Virus record (IMG/VR): IMGVR_UViG_3300048927_000169
Coordinates: 1 to 50,490 of that record
Reading direction: 5' to 3' (one strand)
DNA: 50,490 nt
Source of the DNA: a virus
The notes beneath the pieces were generated by a model. That model saw only the letters and a list, made by a program, of their open reading frames with translations, made no database searches and was not told the DNA's origin. Positions 9,201 through 17,264 of the stretch are shown here, in pieces. The stretch's first letter is position 1. Each line of letters opens with the position of its first letter. The position numbers and the translations under genes are program-made.

Positions 9201-9857
9201 GTCGATGACTTCGGTATACCCGGCCACCAGCATAGTGTCGGCGACCTTGTTGCTGTTCTGGTTCGGTGTCAGGCGGCGCACTCGGATCTGCCAACCCGTG
9301 GTGGCGGTCGGCAGGTCGATACGGCGCGAACGCTCGTAGCGCGTGGTGGTTTTGCCGTCAACAGCGTCCACCAGCACCTGCTGATAGGCGCCGCCGTCGG
9401 TGGCAACATCGATGGCATACTCGATCCGATAACCGCCGACATTACCTTCATCGTCCGACCGTTGCAGCGCAGGCCACGCCAGGCGCATGCGCACCGCCGA
9501 CAACTGGGTATTGCTGATCGAGCGCACCCACGGCGCATCGCTGCGCAGTTCAATGTTCAGCGACGTCTCGTTCTCTACGGACGGGATGCCCGGGATGTAA
9601 GCCTGATCCACTGAGCCCGGACGCCAGTCCCACTTCACGTTCGGGAAGTTGTAGTTGCCGCTGGCATCACGGATCGGCGTGTTGTCCAGATAGATGTCGT
9701 AATCGGTCGGGACGCTGTCGAACTCGCCCTCGCCCACGGCGATCAGCAGTTTCGCAAGGTTGGTCGAGCGCAGGCTATCGCTGGCTTCGACCGGCGATTT
9801 CGGCTTGCTGCTGCCGCCCTTCTCGCCGTAGATCTCGATCTGTTCCGCTGCGCCCAT
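6297..9857 (-). CDS. J: Tail tip / central fibre protein J (host specificity)
   Basis: 1186 aa. The start MGAAEQIEIYGEKGG (9857) has GGAGG 6 nt upstream; an earlier in-frame ATG would start inside a terminator. Domains in order: the gpJ-type N-terminal half (about 1-590) with 'RTWDGSMKSAWTNNPAWITYGICT'-like tail-hub motifs, a fibronectin III domain (about 600-720), a second beta domain, a helical coiled-coil part (about 850-1050) with many Ala/Glu, and a C-terminal DUF1983-like region. In lambda J is the tip protein that contacts the outer-membrane receptor; the last third is expected to set host range. It follows K and I as in lambda, though accessory genes now separate I from J. Confidence 0.92.
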   Translation of the reverse strand: MGAAEQIEIYGEKGGSSKPKSPVEASDSLRSTNLAKLLIAVGEGEFDSVPTDYDIYLDNTPIRDASGNYNFPNVKWDWRPGSVDQAYIPGIPSVENETSLNIELRSDAPWVRSISNTQLSAVRMRLAWPALQRSDDEGNVGGYRIEYAIDVATDGGAYQQVLVDAVDGKTTTRYERSRRIDLPTATTGWQIRVRRLTPNQNSNKVADTMLVAGYTEVIDAKLRYPNTALLYIEFDAEQFTNIPAVTVKCKARRWMVPSNYDPIQRTYTGTWDGSMKSAWTNNPAWITYGICTEERFGLGKRIKPFMVDKWELYRIAQYCDQLVPNGLGGQEPRFLCDMNLQGKADAWSLLRDISAIYRGMTYWAQGQLVMQADMPRAQDFDYVFTRANVIEGKFSYGSASAKTRYTRALVSYDNPANNYDTDVIPFADLDLQRRYGDRPTELSAIGCTRASEAQRRGKWAILSNNQDRTVSFKTGMEGVIPLPGHIIPVADSLLAGREVGGRISSAAGRVVTLDRDTQAKVGDRLIINLPGGRAEGRTVQSVNGRSVTVTVAYSEPPVAQLQWALDADDLAIPLYRVLRTKRTTEGDFEISALQFEPSKFAHIDTGARLEERPISVIPITVVPAPASVSLTSTSSVVQGLAVATMTISWPAVDGAVGYDVEWRKDSGNWIKLQRTGMTNVDVVGIYAGAYVARVRAVSAFDISSQWRNSILTNLKGKQGLPPALSYLTATPLLFGIYLKWGFPAGAEDSQRTEIWYGPTTQLDAATKLTDLAYPQSDFSMLGLRAGVTFYFWGRIVDKIGNIGPWYPIGTGVQGQSSADAAAILEMIAGEIGRTELGQDLLDEIDKIPGLQAQIDALDGLKGYNPDDTYEEYDLVVQGKRIYQATGPVPANTPPPNSLYWLDVGQTVETANGLAQQVATNTAEITELDGVVTAQATAFEALRASYRDDDGAGDLADAIKSYTSTASLASESKVRASENEAMARRVTTFDAKIAENAANITELEEVVATNESATATKIDQLNVSVGQNSAAIQQTSTAYADTAGKLNTMWSVKMQVNAQGQYVAAGIGLGIENTAAGLQSQFLVSADRFAIVNGINGNLSVPFAVQGGQAFLQSAFILDGTITNAKIGSYISSTNYIAGQQGWILNKDGTLEINGIVPGQGRLVINSLNVSVYDANNVLRVRLGYLG

Positions 9858-9872
9858 GCTTTCCTCCAGGCA

Positions 9873-9897
9873 TAAAAAAACCGCCTTGCGGGCGGTT
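9873..9897 (-). terminator. Rho-independent terminator before J
   Basis: On the minus strand AACCGCC-CGCAA-GGCGGTT is followed by seven T. It lies after the DUF4145 gene and 16 nt before the J start, so it closes the accessory gene unit and must be read through to express J from the late promoter. Confidence 0.85.
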
Positions 9898-9914
9898 TGT
9901 AACAAAAATTAGAT

Positions 9915-10643
9915 CTAATTCGGTGGTTCCTTCGCGAGCGAGTCCTCTAATTCCTTGATCTGACTTGGAAGCACATACAGATAAGAAATCAGATACTTCA
10001 GCAGCTCAACCATTTGCTGAGCCATCAATTCCGTTGGTTCATTTTCTTCGTCAAAGTGAGCACCAAGATTGCCACCGTCACGAATAGCATGTGCCAAGGT
10101 GGCCAGAGGAGCCGCCAAATTATGTTGTTCCATCGCTTGTTTTATAAGCGCCGCCAAGGTTCCCTTTCTATTCTCTTCGGGAAGCAGATATTTAAATATG
10201 CCCTCTAAAGTTCTACGGGCCATAACAGCTGTAGCTGGATAGTTTTTTGTCATAAATGACGTGGATGTAGACTCAAACGATTTCCTTATCGCAACAGGCA
10301 CGGACTCGGGAAAGTCGGTAACAAGCAACGAAGGTCGCGACCTTGGGTACATAAACACTTCAGCGGGGTTGCCATCGTTTATTTCAGATGCCGAAGACCT
10401 GACAGCCCAAAAAGAGACGAACTCACTGCAAGACGGACACGACGCACGCAACCCAATGCTGCCAGTTGCAGAGTCATGATGTGACGTGGCAGTGGTATAA
10501 GTTACCAAATCCCCACAAAAGGGACACATTTGGCTAATGGACTTTGGATACCTATTACCTCCGCTTGCTCCCCATTGCCGAACCATCGCAAAAGATATGC
10601 TTTCCATAGACCTATTCGCCCCTAGACACTGAGGGTTGAGCAT
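9915..10643 (-). CDS. Zinc-ribbon plus DUF4145 (HEPN-like) protein, moron
   Basis: Up to 242 aa; a second start at Met13 (10607) is equally possible. Two Cys pairs (C40-P-F-C43 and C69-P-S-C72) form a zinc ribbon. Residues about 105-225 match DUF4145: 'ATAVMARRTLEGIFKYLL' and the HEPN-type motif R188-DGGNLGA-H196. HEPN proteins are often RNases or subunits in toxin-antitoxin, restriction and abortive-infection systems. The gene is AT-richer than its neighbours, splits the I-J gene pair that is adjacent in lambda, and has its own terminator. Inference: a lysogen-expressed defence or exclusion gene. It may be enzymatically inactive, since DUF4145 proteins are poorly studied. Confidence 0.8.
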   Translation of the reverse strand: MLNPQCLGANRSMESISFAMVRQWGASGGNRYPKSISQMCPFCGDLVTYTTATSHHDSATGSIGLRASCPSCSEFVSFWAVRSSASEINDGNPAEVFMYPRSRPSLLVTDFPESVPVAIRKSFESTSTSFMTKNYPATAVMARRTLEGIFKYLLPEENRKGTLAALIKQAMEQHNLAAPLATLAHAIRDGGNLGAHFDEENEPTELMAQQMVELLKYLISYLYVLPSQIKELEDSLAKEPPN

Positions 10644-10644
10644 G

Positions 10645-11235
10645 TCATGTCTTATCTTCAGCGTAAATCGATGCAGATATGATCATCCCGCCCCACTGGC
10701 GCTCGCCGATGCAAATCGGTACAGGGTTGCCGCTGGCCGTGGTGTTCTTGGCGCTGCCGAAGGCGTAGGACGATGCGTTTTCGGGGGAGGCGCTCTGCTT
10801 TAAACCCTTGGCTTGAGGGCTGAGCATCTGGATGACGCCACCAGCTACCAGTCCAGCGCCCAATTGCACGGCCCAGGGCTGGCCAAAGTACGAGCCGGCA
10901 ACTACCAGAACCGCACCAATAATTGTTTGAAGAAGGCCTGCCCGCTTGCTGCCAGAAATGATTGGGACGATGCGAATCTCCTGGGTTCCACCGAGGCCGA
11001 AATCTTTTTCAGATACGTTTTTCCTATTCCTGAAAATCGCGAAACGCATCCCCTTTCGTTCAAGGTCTTTGATCGCCGCCTCAAATCCTTCCAGTGTGCA
11101 CTTGAGCGCCTTGAAGGCCTCGCCCACAGATCTGCTGCCAAGCTCACGATAGTGAATACGGCCGAACAGCTTGATGAGCGGGCCAGACAGAAGAATTGTG
11201 GTCATGGCTGGGTTATTACTGAGCGTGGCTGCCAA
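10645..11235 (-). CDS. I: Tail tip assembly protein I
   Basis: 196 aa from TTG 11235, chosen because CGGAG lies 8 nt upstream and the resulting N-terminus, (M)AATLSNNPAMTTILLSG, lines up with lambda I (MAATHTLPLASPGMARICLYG). An ATG at 11253 has only a T-tract upstream. Residues about 15-95 are a ubiquitin-like fold ('KLFGRIHYREL', 'EAFKALKCTLEGFEAAI'), then a hydrophobic Gly/Ala-rich stretch (about 100-145, 'IIGAVLVVAGSYF', 'LGAGLVAGGVIQML') and 'GNPVPICIGERQWGGMIISASI', all typical of the gpI family. It is needed for tail tip assembly and absent from the mature virion in lambda. Confidence 0.88.
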   Translation of the reverse strand: MAATLSNNPAMTTILLSGPLIKLFGRIHYRELGSRSVGEAFKALKCTLEGFEAAIKDLERKGMRFAIFRNRKNVSEKDFGLGGTQEIRIVPIISGSKRAGLLQTIIGAVLVVAGSYFGQPWAVQLGAGLVAGGVIQMLSPQAKGLKQSASPENASSYAFGSAKNTTASGNPVPICIGERQWGGMIISASIYAEDKT

Positions 11236-11252
11236 GGCTTTTTCTCCGAACA

Positions 11253-11276
11253 TAAAAAAAACCGCCCGGAGGCGGC
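11253..11276 (-). terminator. Rho-independent terminator between lipoprotein and I
   Basis: Minus strand CCGCC-TCCG-GGCGG followed by eight T (11254-11261). It closes the small lipoprotein gene and sits directly before the I ribosome-binding site. Confidence 0.8.
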
Positions 11277-11280
11277 TTGG

Positions 11281-11703
11281 TCATAGGGTCGTGGGAAGTA
11301 TGTCAATCTGCCCATCACCACCAGTAAATACGCGGTACTTTTTAATTGCGCCGTCTTTCACGATCGCTTCCCGCTCCACTCGGTCAGCACCCATGGAGCA
11401 AATGCCAGAGCCGGTATACGCGGCGCCGACTGAAACTGAATCAGGCGGAAGATAGAACGATGCCTTCTGCCCGGGATCGAGCTTGGCGGCTTGTTTGCCA
11501 TAGATAAAAACCGCCATTGAGCAAAAGCTGCCGGTATGCCCGGAGTCACGGATTACTTATAGCGTCCCGTATGCTCCGGCTGGCTTAGCTTGGTACGCCA
11601 ATAGCTGAATTGTCGGGGCCTGCTTAGCCTCGCTCCACGATGTGGGTGATGCCGCGCAACCGGCCAAAACCAGCGCGGCTATTGCACCTATTAAAAACCT
11701 CAT
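11281..11703 (-). pseudogene. Lipoprotein gene split by one in-frame stop codon
   Basis: From ATG 11703 the frame reads 48 residues: a lipoprotein signal (MRFLIGAIAALVLAGC, lipobox L-A-G-C16) and 'SWSEAKQAPTIQLLAYQAKPAGAYGTL', then TAA at 11557-11559. The same frame continues without further stops as VIRDSGHTGSFCSMAVFIYG to the stop at 11281, giving a 140-residue protein if the stop were sense. An ATG at 11517 gives a 78-aa remnant without the signal. The continuous frame on both sides shows a recent point nonsense mutation. A surface lipoprotein beside the tail-tip genes recalls Cor-type superinfection exclusion proteins, but no sequence similarity is claimed. It has its own terminator. Confidence 0.8.
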
Positions 11704-11723
11704 ACTTCAGCTTCCGTCTGCAT

Positions 11724-12320
11724 TTAACCTCTACCGAAAGGAAGTTTCAGTCGCGACAACTCCTCGCCATGGCGCATGAGCTCCTTTAGGCGGTTGCGAA
11801 AATCTGTCAACTGGTCTGGTGAAATTAGCCCAGCCATTTGTAATCCAATGCAGATGCCATCAATTCTAGGCGACGCGCGCTCAGCGTCAGATCTACGTTC
11901 AAACTGGTGGACGAGCCCAACAATAAGCTCTTTAGACCTAGCATTGAAATTAGAGCCAATGGCATTTTCGAACAATTGCAGCAGCTCATTGATGCTGGCA
12001 TCTCTTCTACTCAGCATTTCAGACAAAACTCTTTCTCGCCCAACCTTCCCAGATGGCGGCTCTTGTCCTTCCTCATAAATGGAAAACTCTTGTCCGTCAG
12101 GGAATGTAACGATAAGACCTCTCACTGCTATTTTTTGATGTAAATGTCTTGGCAGCGCATTACCACTGAAGTGAAGCGTGCCCGAGTCATAAAATCCCAT
12201 CCCGTTTCGCCCGATGAATCCCGATCCCTTTGGGTAAAGCTCATTGTCAATAAGCCAATGCTGATCAAACATTGGATGATCGATTCGGTACCGAATTCCT
12301 TTCCTCATTTTTTCCGCCAT
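11724..12320 (-). CDS. Unknown accessory protein between K and I
   Basis: 198 aa, not recognised. AGGAGG lies about 10 nt before the ATG. The N-terminal half (about 1-85) is beta-rich with Gly and aromatic residues ('GSGFIGRNGMGFYDSGTLHFSGN'); the C-terminal half (about 95-198) is helical and charged ('LSEMLSRRDASINELLQLFENA', 'QLTDFRNRLKELMRHGEELSRL'). No signal or membrane segment. It is AT-rich relative to K and I and separates genes that are neighbours in lambda, so it is an accessory insertion. Function unknown. Confidence 0.75.
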   Translation of the reverse strand: MAEKMRKGIRYRIDHPMFDQHWLIDNELYPKGSGFIGRNGMGFYDSGTLHFSGNALPRHLHQKIAVRGLIVTFPDGQEFSIYEEGQEPPSGKVGRERVLSEMLSRRDASINELLQLFENAIGSNFNARSKELIVGLVHQFERRSDAERASPRIDGICIGLQMAGLISPDQLTDFRNRLKELMRHGEELSRLKLPFGRG

Positions 12321-12406
12321 ACCAGCTTTCCCTCCTGACGTTAATGCCCTTCATGCGTACTTGTGTTCTAACGGTACTACTTCATCATGGACAAGAGCCA
12401 ATGGCT

Positions 12407-13168
12407 TTAATTTTCAATTTTCTCGACATGCCTAAGAATGAGCCGCGTACGTTCGAGCCACGGCCCACCGAAAACGATGATCTCCGACGGCCTGCCGTAC
12501 AGGTGGTGCAGCAGGAACGGGCCGGGGCCAAACGTCGCAGCATCCTCTCCTGGCAACGCCGGATCGGGGCCGAGGAATATCCCGGCGTGGTTCGGGTAAA
12601 CTGTGCGGCCCACCTCCATCACGATCATGTCGCCGCGCTGAGGCTGGTCGACTCGGTAGAAGCCGGCGGCCTCGTAGTTCGCCTCGTACAGGCTGGTGTT
12701 GTCCTTGCTTTCCCACCAGCCGTCAGCACGCTTGAAGGCTTCGAACTCCAGTCCCCACTCGCGCTTGTACCAATCGGCGCAGACCTGCCAGCAGTCCCAG
12801 GCACCGTGCACGAATGGTCGCTTGAGCAGCGGTACTTCACCAGAAGGCATGACGGTGCGCAGGTCGCCCTCGGGCCAGCTCAGGATGTGCCAGGGCAACG
12901 CGGTCGCTTCGCACATGGCCAGGTCGCGCGGTGAAGGCCGGCTGGTGGCATCCGGATGTGAATGCACCACGCCAATCACTTCGCCGACGTCTTCCGCCGC
13001 CGCGTATTCCTCGGGATTGATCCGGAACTCCTCGCTCGGTTCGGTAGAAAAGTTGCGGCACGGGTAATACTGTTGCTTTCGACCCACCGCCAACAAAAGA
13101 CCGCAGCACTCTTTCGGGTACTCGGCCGCCGCGTGAGCCTGGATCGCGTTCAAAATGTGTTTACGCAT
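12407..13168 (-). CDS. K: Tail protein K: JAMM + NlpC/P60 domains
   Basis: 253 aa with two enzymatic domains. An N-terminal JAB/MPN domain has the full JAMM metal motif: Glu20 and H69-x-H71-x7-S79-x2-D82. A C-terminal NlpC/P60 domain has the Cys-His pair C126 ('GAWDCWQVC') and H194 ('NHAGIFLG'). In lambda K is required for tail tip assembly; in other phages the NlpC part cuts peptidoglycan during DNA entry. It follows L with a 1-nt gap. All catalytic residues appear intact. Confidence 0.9.
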   Translation of the reverse strand: MRKHILNAIQAHAAAEYPKECCGLLLAVGRKQQYYPCRNFSTEPSEEFRINPEEYAAAEDVGEVIGVVHSHPDATSRPSPRDLAMCEATALPWHILSWPEGDLRTVMPSGEVPLLKRPFVHGAWDCWQVCADWYKREWGLEFEAFKRADGWWESKDNTSLYEANYEAAGFYRVDQPQRGDMIVMEVGRTVYPNHAGIFLGPDPALPGEDAATFGPGPFLLHHLYGRPSEIIVFGGPWLERTRLILRHVEKIEN

Positions 13169-13169
13169 A

Positions 13170-13919
13170 TCAGCTCCGTGCGATCAGAGAAACGGCCGGG
13201 AAGCCACCGAACGGCAGCGGGTTGCCCTCGCCGAAGCGCGGGATGCAACCCTTGCCCAGCGTGGCGTCGCACTCGTCCAGCTCCGGGTTATCAGTAACGA
13301 CACCATCCTTCGTGACGTAAGGCCCTGTATATCCGCAGTTCGGCCCACGATAGCCGCCGGTGAGACACCAATGGCAAAGGGTTGTGGCCTGCCGTCCGAT
13401 CGATTCGTTGCCGACGTCGCCCGGGCTGGCGAGCTCCCAACTGACCGTTTCCCCGTCCTCGTTCGTTTTCTGGTCGATGTACCAGACCTCGATCGTTTCT
13501 TGGGTGGGGTCTGCCGTTGGGTTGCCGGCCGGGAAGTTCGCCGCGTCGAGGTAGGTGCCCAGCGTATGACGCATTGTCAGCTTGAACTCGAGCAGATCCT
13601 CGAACGCCAGACAGAGCGCGGTGATGCGCCCGTTGACGTTGCCCACCGACAATGTCGGCCGGACCGCCGTGCCGTCGCCGTTCGCCTCGATGCCGTCGAT
13701 CTGCATCGGCCAGGCGCTGTACTCATTGCCCTGCCAGTAGATCGCCTTCGCCGGCAGCTGATCTGCATTGTCGCCGGCGGCGATCAGCTCGGCCGCCGTG
13801 TGCGGGATAGCGTGTCCGTGGAAGCGCAGAACGTCCGCGCCATAGTCCGTGCCGTCCAATTCAAAGAGCAGCACTTCGCTGCCAGGCTCAAGCACCTGGA
13901 TGTCACTGATCAGCGGCAT
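13170..13919 (-). CDS. L: Minor tail protein L
   Basis: 249 aa. The N-terminal two thirds match the gpL family ('GRITALCLAFEDLLEFKLTM', 'RHTLGTYLD'). The C-terminal part has Cys182, Cys185, Cys195, Cys217 and Cys225 ('LCHWCLTGGYRGPNCGY', 'DECDATLGKGC'), the set expected for the iron-sulfur cluster reported in lambda L. Tail tip component between M and K. Confidence 0.88.
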   Translation of the reverse strand: MPLISDIQVLEPGSEVLLFELDGTDYGADVLRFHGHAIPHTAAELIAAGDNADQLPAKAIYWQGNEYSAWPMQIDGIEANGDGTAVRPTLSVGNVNGRITALCLAFEDLLEFKLTMRHTLGTYLDAANFPAGNPTADPTQETIEVWYIDQKTNEDGETVSWELASPGDVGNESIGRQATTLCHWCLTGGYRGPNCGYTGPYVTKDGVVTDNPELDECDATLGKGCIPRFGEGNPLPFGGFPAVSLIARS

Positions 13920-13928
13920 GGTTGCCCC

Positions 13929-14267
13929 TTATGGATGGAATGCACGCTCGAACGTGGCGGTGAGTTTGAAAACGCCGCCGCCCACCGGAGTGGGCACGGG
14001 GTTCTTGCAGGTGAACAGGCCAAGCTGGCCCAATGGCGTAGTCCAAAGGAAGGCTTTCGCGCCGGCGTGCCGATCAAGGAACGCCATGATCTCCAGCATC
14101 TTGGCTTGAGGGCCGCTGTAGGTGATCGGGTACGCGTCCTCCTTGTTGTTCGGTCCATCGCCAACTTCCTGTTTGTAGCCGTCGCCGAACTGCGCGGTGC
14201 GCACCCGATACAAGATTTCGGGCGCGTCACCGTGCTGGGTCGGCCAGATGAACTTCTCGATGGCCAT
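13929..14267 (-). CDS. M: Minor tail protein M
   Basis: 112 aa matching the phage minor tail protein family of lambda M: 'PEILYRVRTAQFGDGYKQEVGDG' near the N-terminus, then 'ITYSGPQAKMLEIMAFLDRHAGAKAFLWTTP' and 'TFERAF' at the end. It builds the tail tip with L, K, I and J. The ATG overlaps the tape measure stop (ATGA), and L follows after 9 nt. Confidence 0.88.
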   Translation of the reverse strand: MAIEKFIWPTQHGDAPEILYRVRTAQFGDGYKQEVGDGPNNKEDAYPITYSGPQAKMLEIMAFLDRHAGAKAFLWTTPLGQLGLFTCKNPVPTPVGGGVFKLTATFERAFHP

Positions 14268-17254
14268 CAGCCCCTCCCGTTCGTGAGTTTCCAGATTGAT
14301 CCGCCGGGTTGCAGCGCTCGGGCGATCGCGGTTTCAGCTTCGGCTTTCGCCGCCTGCTGAATGCCTTTGCCAAGCTGCGTCGTGTCTTCTGCGCTGGCCG
14401 CGCCGCCAGCGCCTTGGGTTTGTACCGACACTGCGACGGGGAAGTTGTAGACGCTGCCGCCCCCACTCCCGCCGCCGCTGATTGCACGAACGCCCAGTTG
14501 ACCGCCGGCGGTGCGGGTCAAAGGCATGATTGCCTCTGGCCCTGCCTCACCCATGATTCCAACGTCACCGTCAGCCATCCCGAACGCTGTTGGCTTGCTC
14601 ACCACGGAGTTGGTGAACGCCGCGCCATTGGCGAACATCTGCACTCCGTTAGCCCAGGCGCCGCCGTCAGCCTGAAGATAGGCGGACGAGTAACCAGCCT
14701 GTGAAGCCCCAAGGTTAGAGGACGTCGCACCAGCAGATCCTGCCGCCAACCCATTGCCGCCGCCGGTGAAATAACTCGTGGCAGCACCGACAAGGCTACT
14801 CAGCAGCGCCGAACTCGCCTGACGCGTGGCGATGCGCGCCATGTCTGCCAGAATCGACTTGGTGAAATCAGCAAACGACAGTTTCCCGGTCATGGCGAAG
14901 TTGACGACTGCGTCTTCCATCGAGCTGAAGGCATTGCTGAACAGGTCGCGAGTCTGGCCGGCGATGTTGCGCGCGCTCTCCAGATAGTTGCTGAACGCCG
15001 ACGCTGCCCCGTTGCGCCAATCGCTCTGCGCGGCCGACATCTGCTCGTAGTTGCTGAGCACTGTTTCGCTCAGGTCCTCCTCGCTTCTGTTGATCGCGTC
15101 CAGCTTGGCCTGGTACTCCTCGGCGCTCATGTTGCGCGCCTTGTCGGCCCGGTCGCGCGCCAGATCCAGGCGCTGCTGGTTGGCGCGATCGGCAATTCCG
15201 TTCAGCTCGCCATTGATGGCGTTCTCACGGTCGCCACGGCCCACGCCATCCGCTGCACGACCGCCAGCGCGCCGCAGCGCGACGTTCTGCTGGTCCAGAG
15301 CATCGGTGTAGACCTTGATCGCCTGAGCCTGCTTGGCGAGCCTGCCCTGCTCGTTCGTCGCGATGACTTCGAGCTCGCTGTCGGCTTCCTTCTGAGCCTT
15401 GACCATGTTGGCCCGGGCGTCAGCGATCTTCTGGTCGAGCTGAATGCGTTGCGCGGCCGACGTGCTGGCCTTGCCTTTTGCAGCCTCCAGCGAGCTGATC
15501 TCGGCCTGATACGCGGCGGTAACCTCGTCGCGCTCATTGCCGATCAATGCCTGGCGCTTGAGCAGGTAATCTTCCTGAGTGACCAGCCCGGCCTTCTGCG
15601 CCGCTTCCAGTTCCTTCTGGGCGTTTTTGTATTCGCCGAGAATCAGCGACAGCTGGTTTTTCGAGTCGTTGAACTCGGTCAGATTGACCGTCGAGGTCGC
15701 TGCCTTCGGATCCTTGTTCTTATCCTTGATGTTCTGGATCGTCTTTGTGACGACCGCTTCCTGCACCAGTGGATCGTTCGGGTTCGCCTTGCGCAATGCC
15801 TCGACGTCCCGCTTGTACTCCTTGATCAGCTTGTTGCGCTTTTCCTCGTTGGTGAGGTTGGAATCGCTGATCGCCTTAAGTCGAAGGCTTGCGTCGATGC
15901 CATCGCGCTCTGTTTTTGCCCGATCCGCATCAGACTTTGCGCTGGCGGTAATCTCGTCCTTCCGCTTCTGCAGCAGAACGATCTGCTGCTCCAGGAACTT
16001 CGTTGACTGGCTGTTTGCACCTAGCTCGTCACCGAAAAACGAAGATAGAAGTCCGCCGGACTTTCGCCCATCAAGGATTTTCTGGTAATTGGCAATTTGC
16101 GAGTCGATCGACTGGGTGCGACCAACATCCAGCGTTGCATCAAGTGCGCCAGCAGCTGCTGATTTGATCTTTTGCCAAGCGCTCTCGATAAGGCCGAGAT
16201 TCGCCGTCACCTCGCCGGTGCGGTTTTTGATCGTATCGGCATAGGTGTCGGTCAGCAGCTTGGCCGCCCCGATGGTGTCGCCCTGCTCTTTCAGCGCCAC
16301 GATCTGGGAATAGACCGAAGCAGTAAGGAAGTTGTATTGGTCGTTGAGCTCCTTGGCTGCTGCGACCGGGTCCTTGGCGATCTTCGCGAACTCGGCAATC
16401 GTCTCGTCGATGGACTTGCCAGTGGCCTTTTCCATCTGCAGGGCGGCTTCGGTGATCTCCTCGAAACTGCCGCTTGCGATCTTGCCGTTGCCCGCCAGCT
16501 TTGCCAGCACCTCGGCAGCAGCACCGGTAGTGCCGACCGTAGCGCTCACCTGCTGCGCCATGGACGCCAGCTGAGTAGCGCTTGTGCCGGCGGAATTTCC
16601 GGTGAAGATGATTGCCTTGTTGTACTCGTCAGCCTCCTGGCTGCCCTTGTAATAAGCCAGCGTCAGCGCACCGACCGCCGCCGCAGCAACAGTGAACGGG
16701 TTGACCAAGCCGAGTACGTAGCCGCCCAGCGCTTTCGCTGCCGGTCCAATACCGCCAAACATATCTTTGAGCTGGCCGCCTTGCTGGAGCAGAACAGTCA
16801 GCGGGGCCTGGCCACCTTGCAGCGACACGACGATATCGGTGAATTGTGCAGGCACGCCGCGCAGTGCGGCAGCCGTCTGCTTCGCGGTGTTACCAGTACG
16901 GGTCAGCGAGTCGTCGAAGCGCGTCAGGTTAGCCCGGGACTGGTCGATTTTCGACTGGTACTCGCTAAAGGTCGACGCATCTAGCGCGCCGAGCTTCTTC
17001 TGTTTCGCCAGCTTGCTCTCGAGCTCATCCAGCCGGCCGAGGGCTTTCACTGTCGGATCGATCTCGCCGAGAAGGTCGCTCAGCTCGTCCTTCTGCTTCT
17101 TGATCGAGGCCGAAGCCTTATCTGCGCCCTTGGCTACACCCTCGGCCGCCTTCTCAGCCCGTGCGCCTGCCGCCGTGAGCTTGTCGAGGTCGGAGCTCGC
17201 CTGCGCAGCATCGGTCGAATCGACCTTGATGCCGAGTTCAGCAATAGAAGTCAT
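14267..17254 (-). CDS. H: Tape measure protein H
   Basis: 995 aa. The N-terminus (about 5-130) is coiled coil ('TAAGARAEKAAEGVAKGADKA'). Hydrophobic helices follow at about 160-205 ('GYVLGLVNPFTVAAAAVGALTLAYY'), then a long Ala/Lys/Glu-rich rod. The C-terminal lambda-H type domain (about 790-870) contains 'NFAMTGKLSFADFTKSILADM'. The length sets the tail length; it is somewhat longer than lambda H (853 aa), so a slightly longer tail is expected. The hydrophobic part is thought to help DNA cross the inner membrane. It follows G/GT, as expected for its chaperones. Confidence 0.93.
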   Translation of the reverse strand: MTSIAELGIKVDSTDAAQASSDLDKLTAAGARAEKAAEGVAKGADKASASIKKQKDELSDLLGEIDPTVKALGRLDELESKLAKQKKLGALDASTFSEYQSKIDQSRANLTRFDDSLTRTGNTAKQTAAALRGVPAQFTDIVVSLQGGQAPLTVLLQQGGQLKDMFGGIGPAAKALGGYVLGLVNPFTVAAAAVGALTLAYYKGSQEADEYNKAIIFTGNSAGTSATQLASMAQQVSATVGTTGAAAEVLAKLAGNGKIASGSFEEITEAALQMEKATGKSIDETIAEFAKIAKDPVAAAKELNDQYNFLTASVYSQIVALKEQGDTIGAAKLLTDTYADTIKNRTGEVTANLGLIESAWQKIKSAAAGALDATLDVGRTQSIDSQIANYQKILDGRKSGGLLSSFFGDELGANSQSTKFLEQQIVLLQKRKDEITASAKSDADRAKTERDGIDASLRLKAISDSNLTNEEKRNKLIKEYKRDVEALRKANPNDPLVQEAVVTKTIQNIKDKNKDPKAATSTVNLTEFNDSKNQLSLILGEYKNAQKELEAAQKAGLVTQEDYLLKRQALIGNERDEVTAAYQAEISSLEAAKGKASTSAAQRIQLDQKIADARANMVKAQKEADSELEVIATNEQGRLAKQAQAIKVYTDALDQQNVALRRAGGRAADGVGRGDRENAINGELNGIADRANQQRLDLARDRADKARNMSAEEYQAKLDAINRSEEDLSETVLSNYEQMSAAQSDWRNGAASAFSNYLESARNIAGQTRDLFSNAFSSMEDAVVNFAMTGKLSFADFTKSILADMARIATRQASSALLSSLVGAATSYFTGGGNGLAAGSAGATSSNLGASQAGYSSAYLQADGGAWANGVQMFANGAAFTNSVVSKPTAFGMADGDVGIMGEAGPEAIMPLTRTAGGQLGVRAISGGGSGGGSVYNFPVAVSVQTQGAGGAASAEDTTQLGKGIQQAAKAEAETAIARALQPGGSIWKLTNGRG

Positions 17255-17264
17255 GCGGGCTCCG

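Noticed and set aside
6297-9905. Upstream start for J at 9905
   Set aside because: It would begin inside the terminator stem; the ATG at 9857 has GGAGG at the right distance.
12272-14360. Long plus-strand frames opposite K, L and M
   Set aside because: Shadows of GC-rich genes: Arg/His/Val-rich, no ribosome sites, conserved proteins on the other strand.
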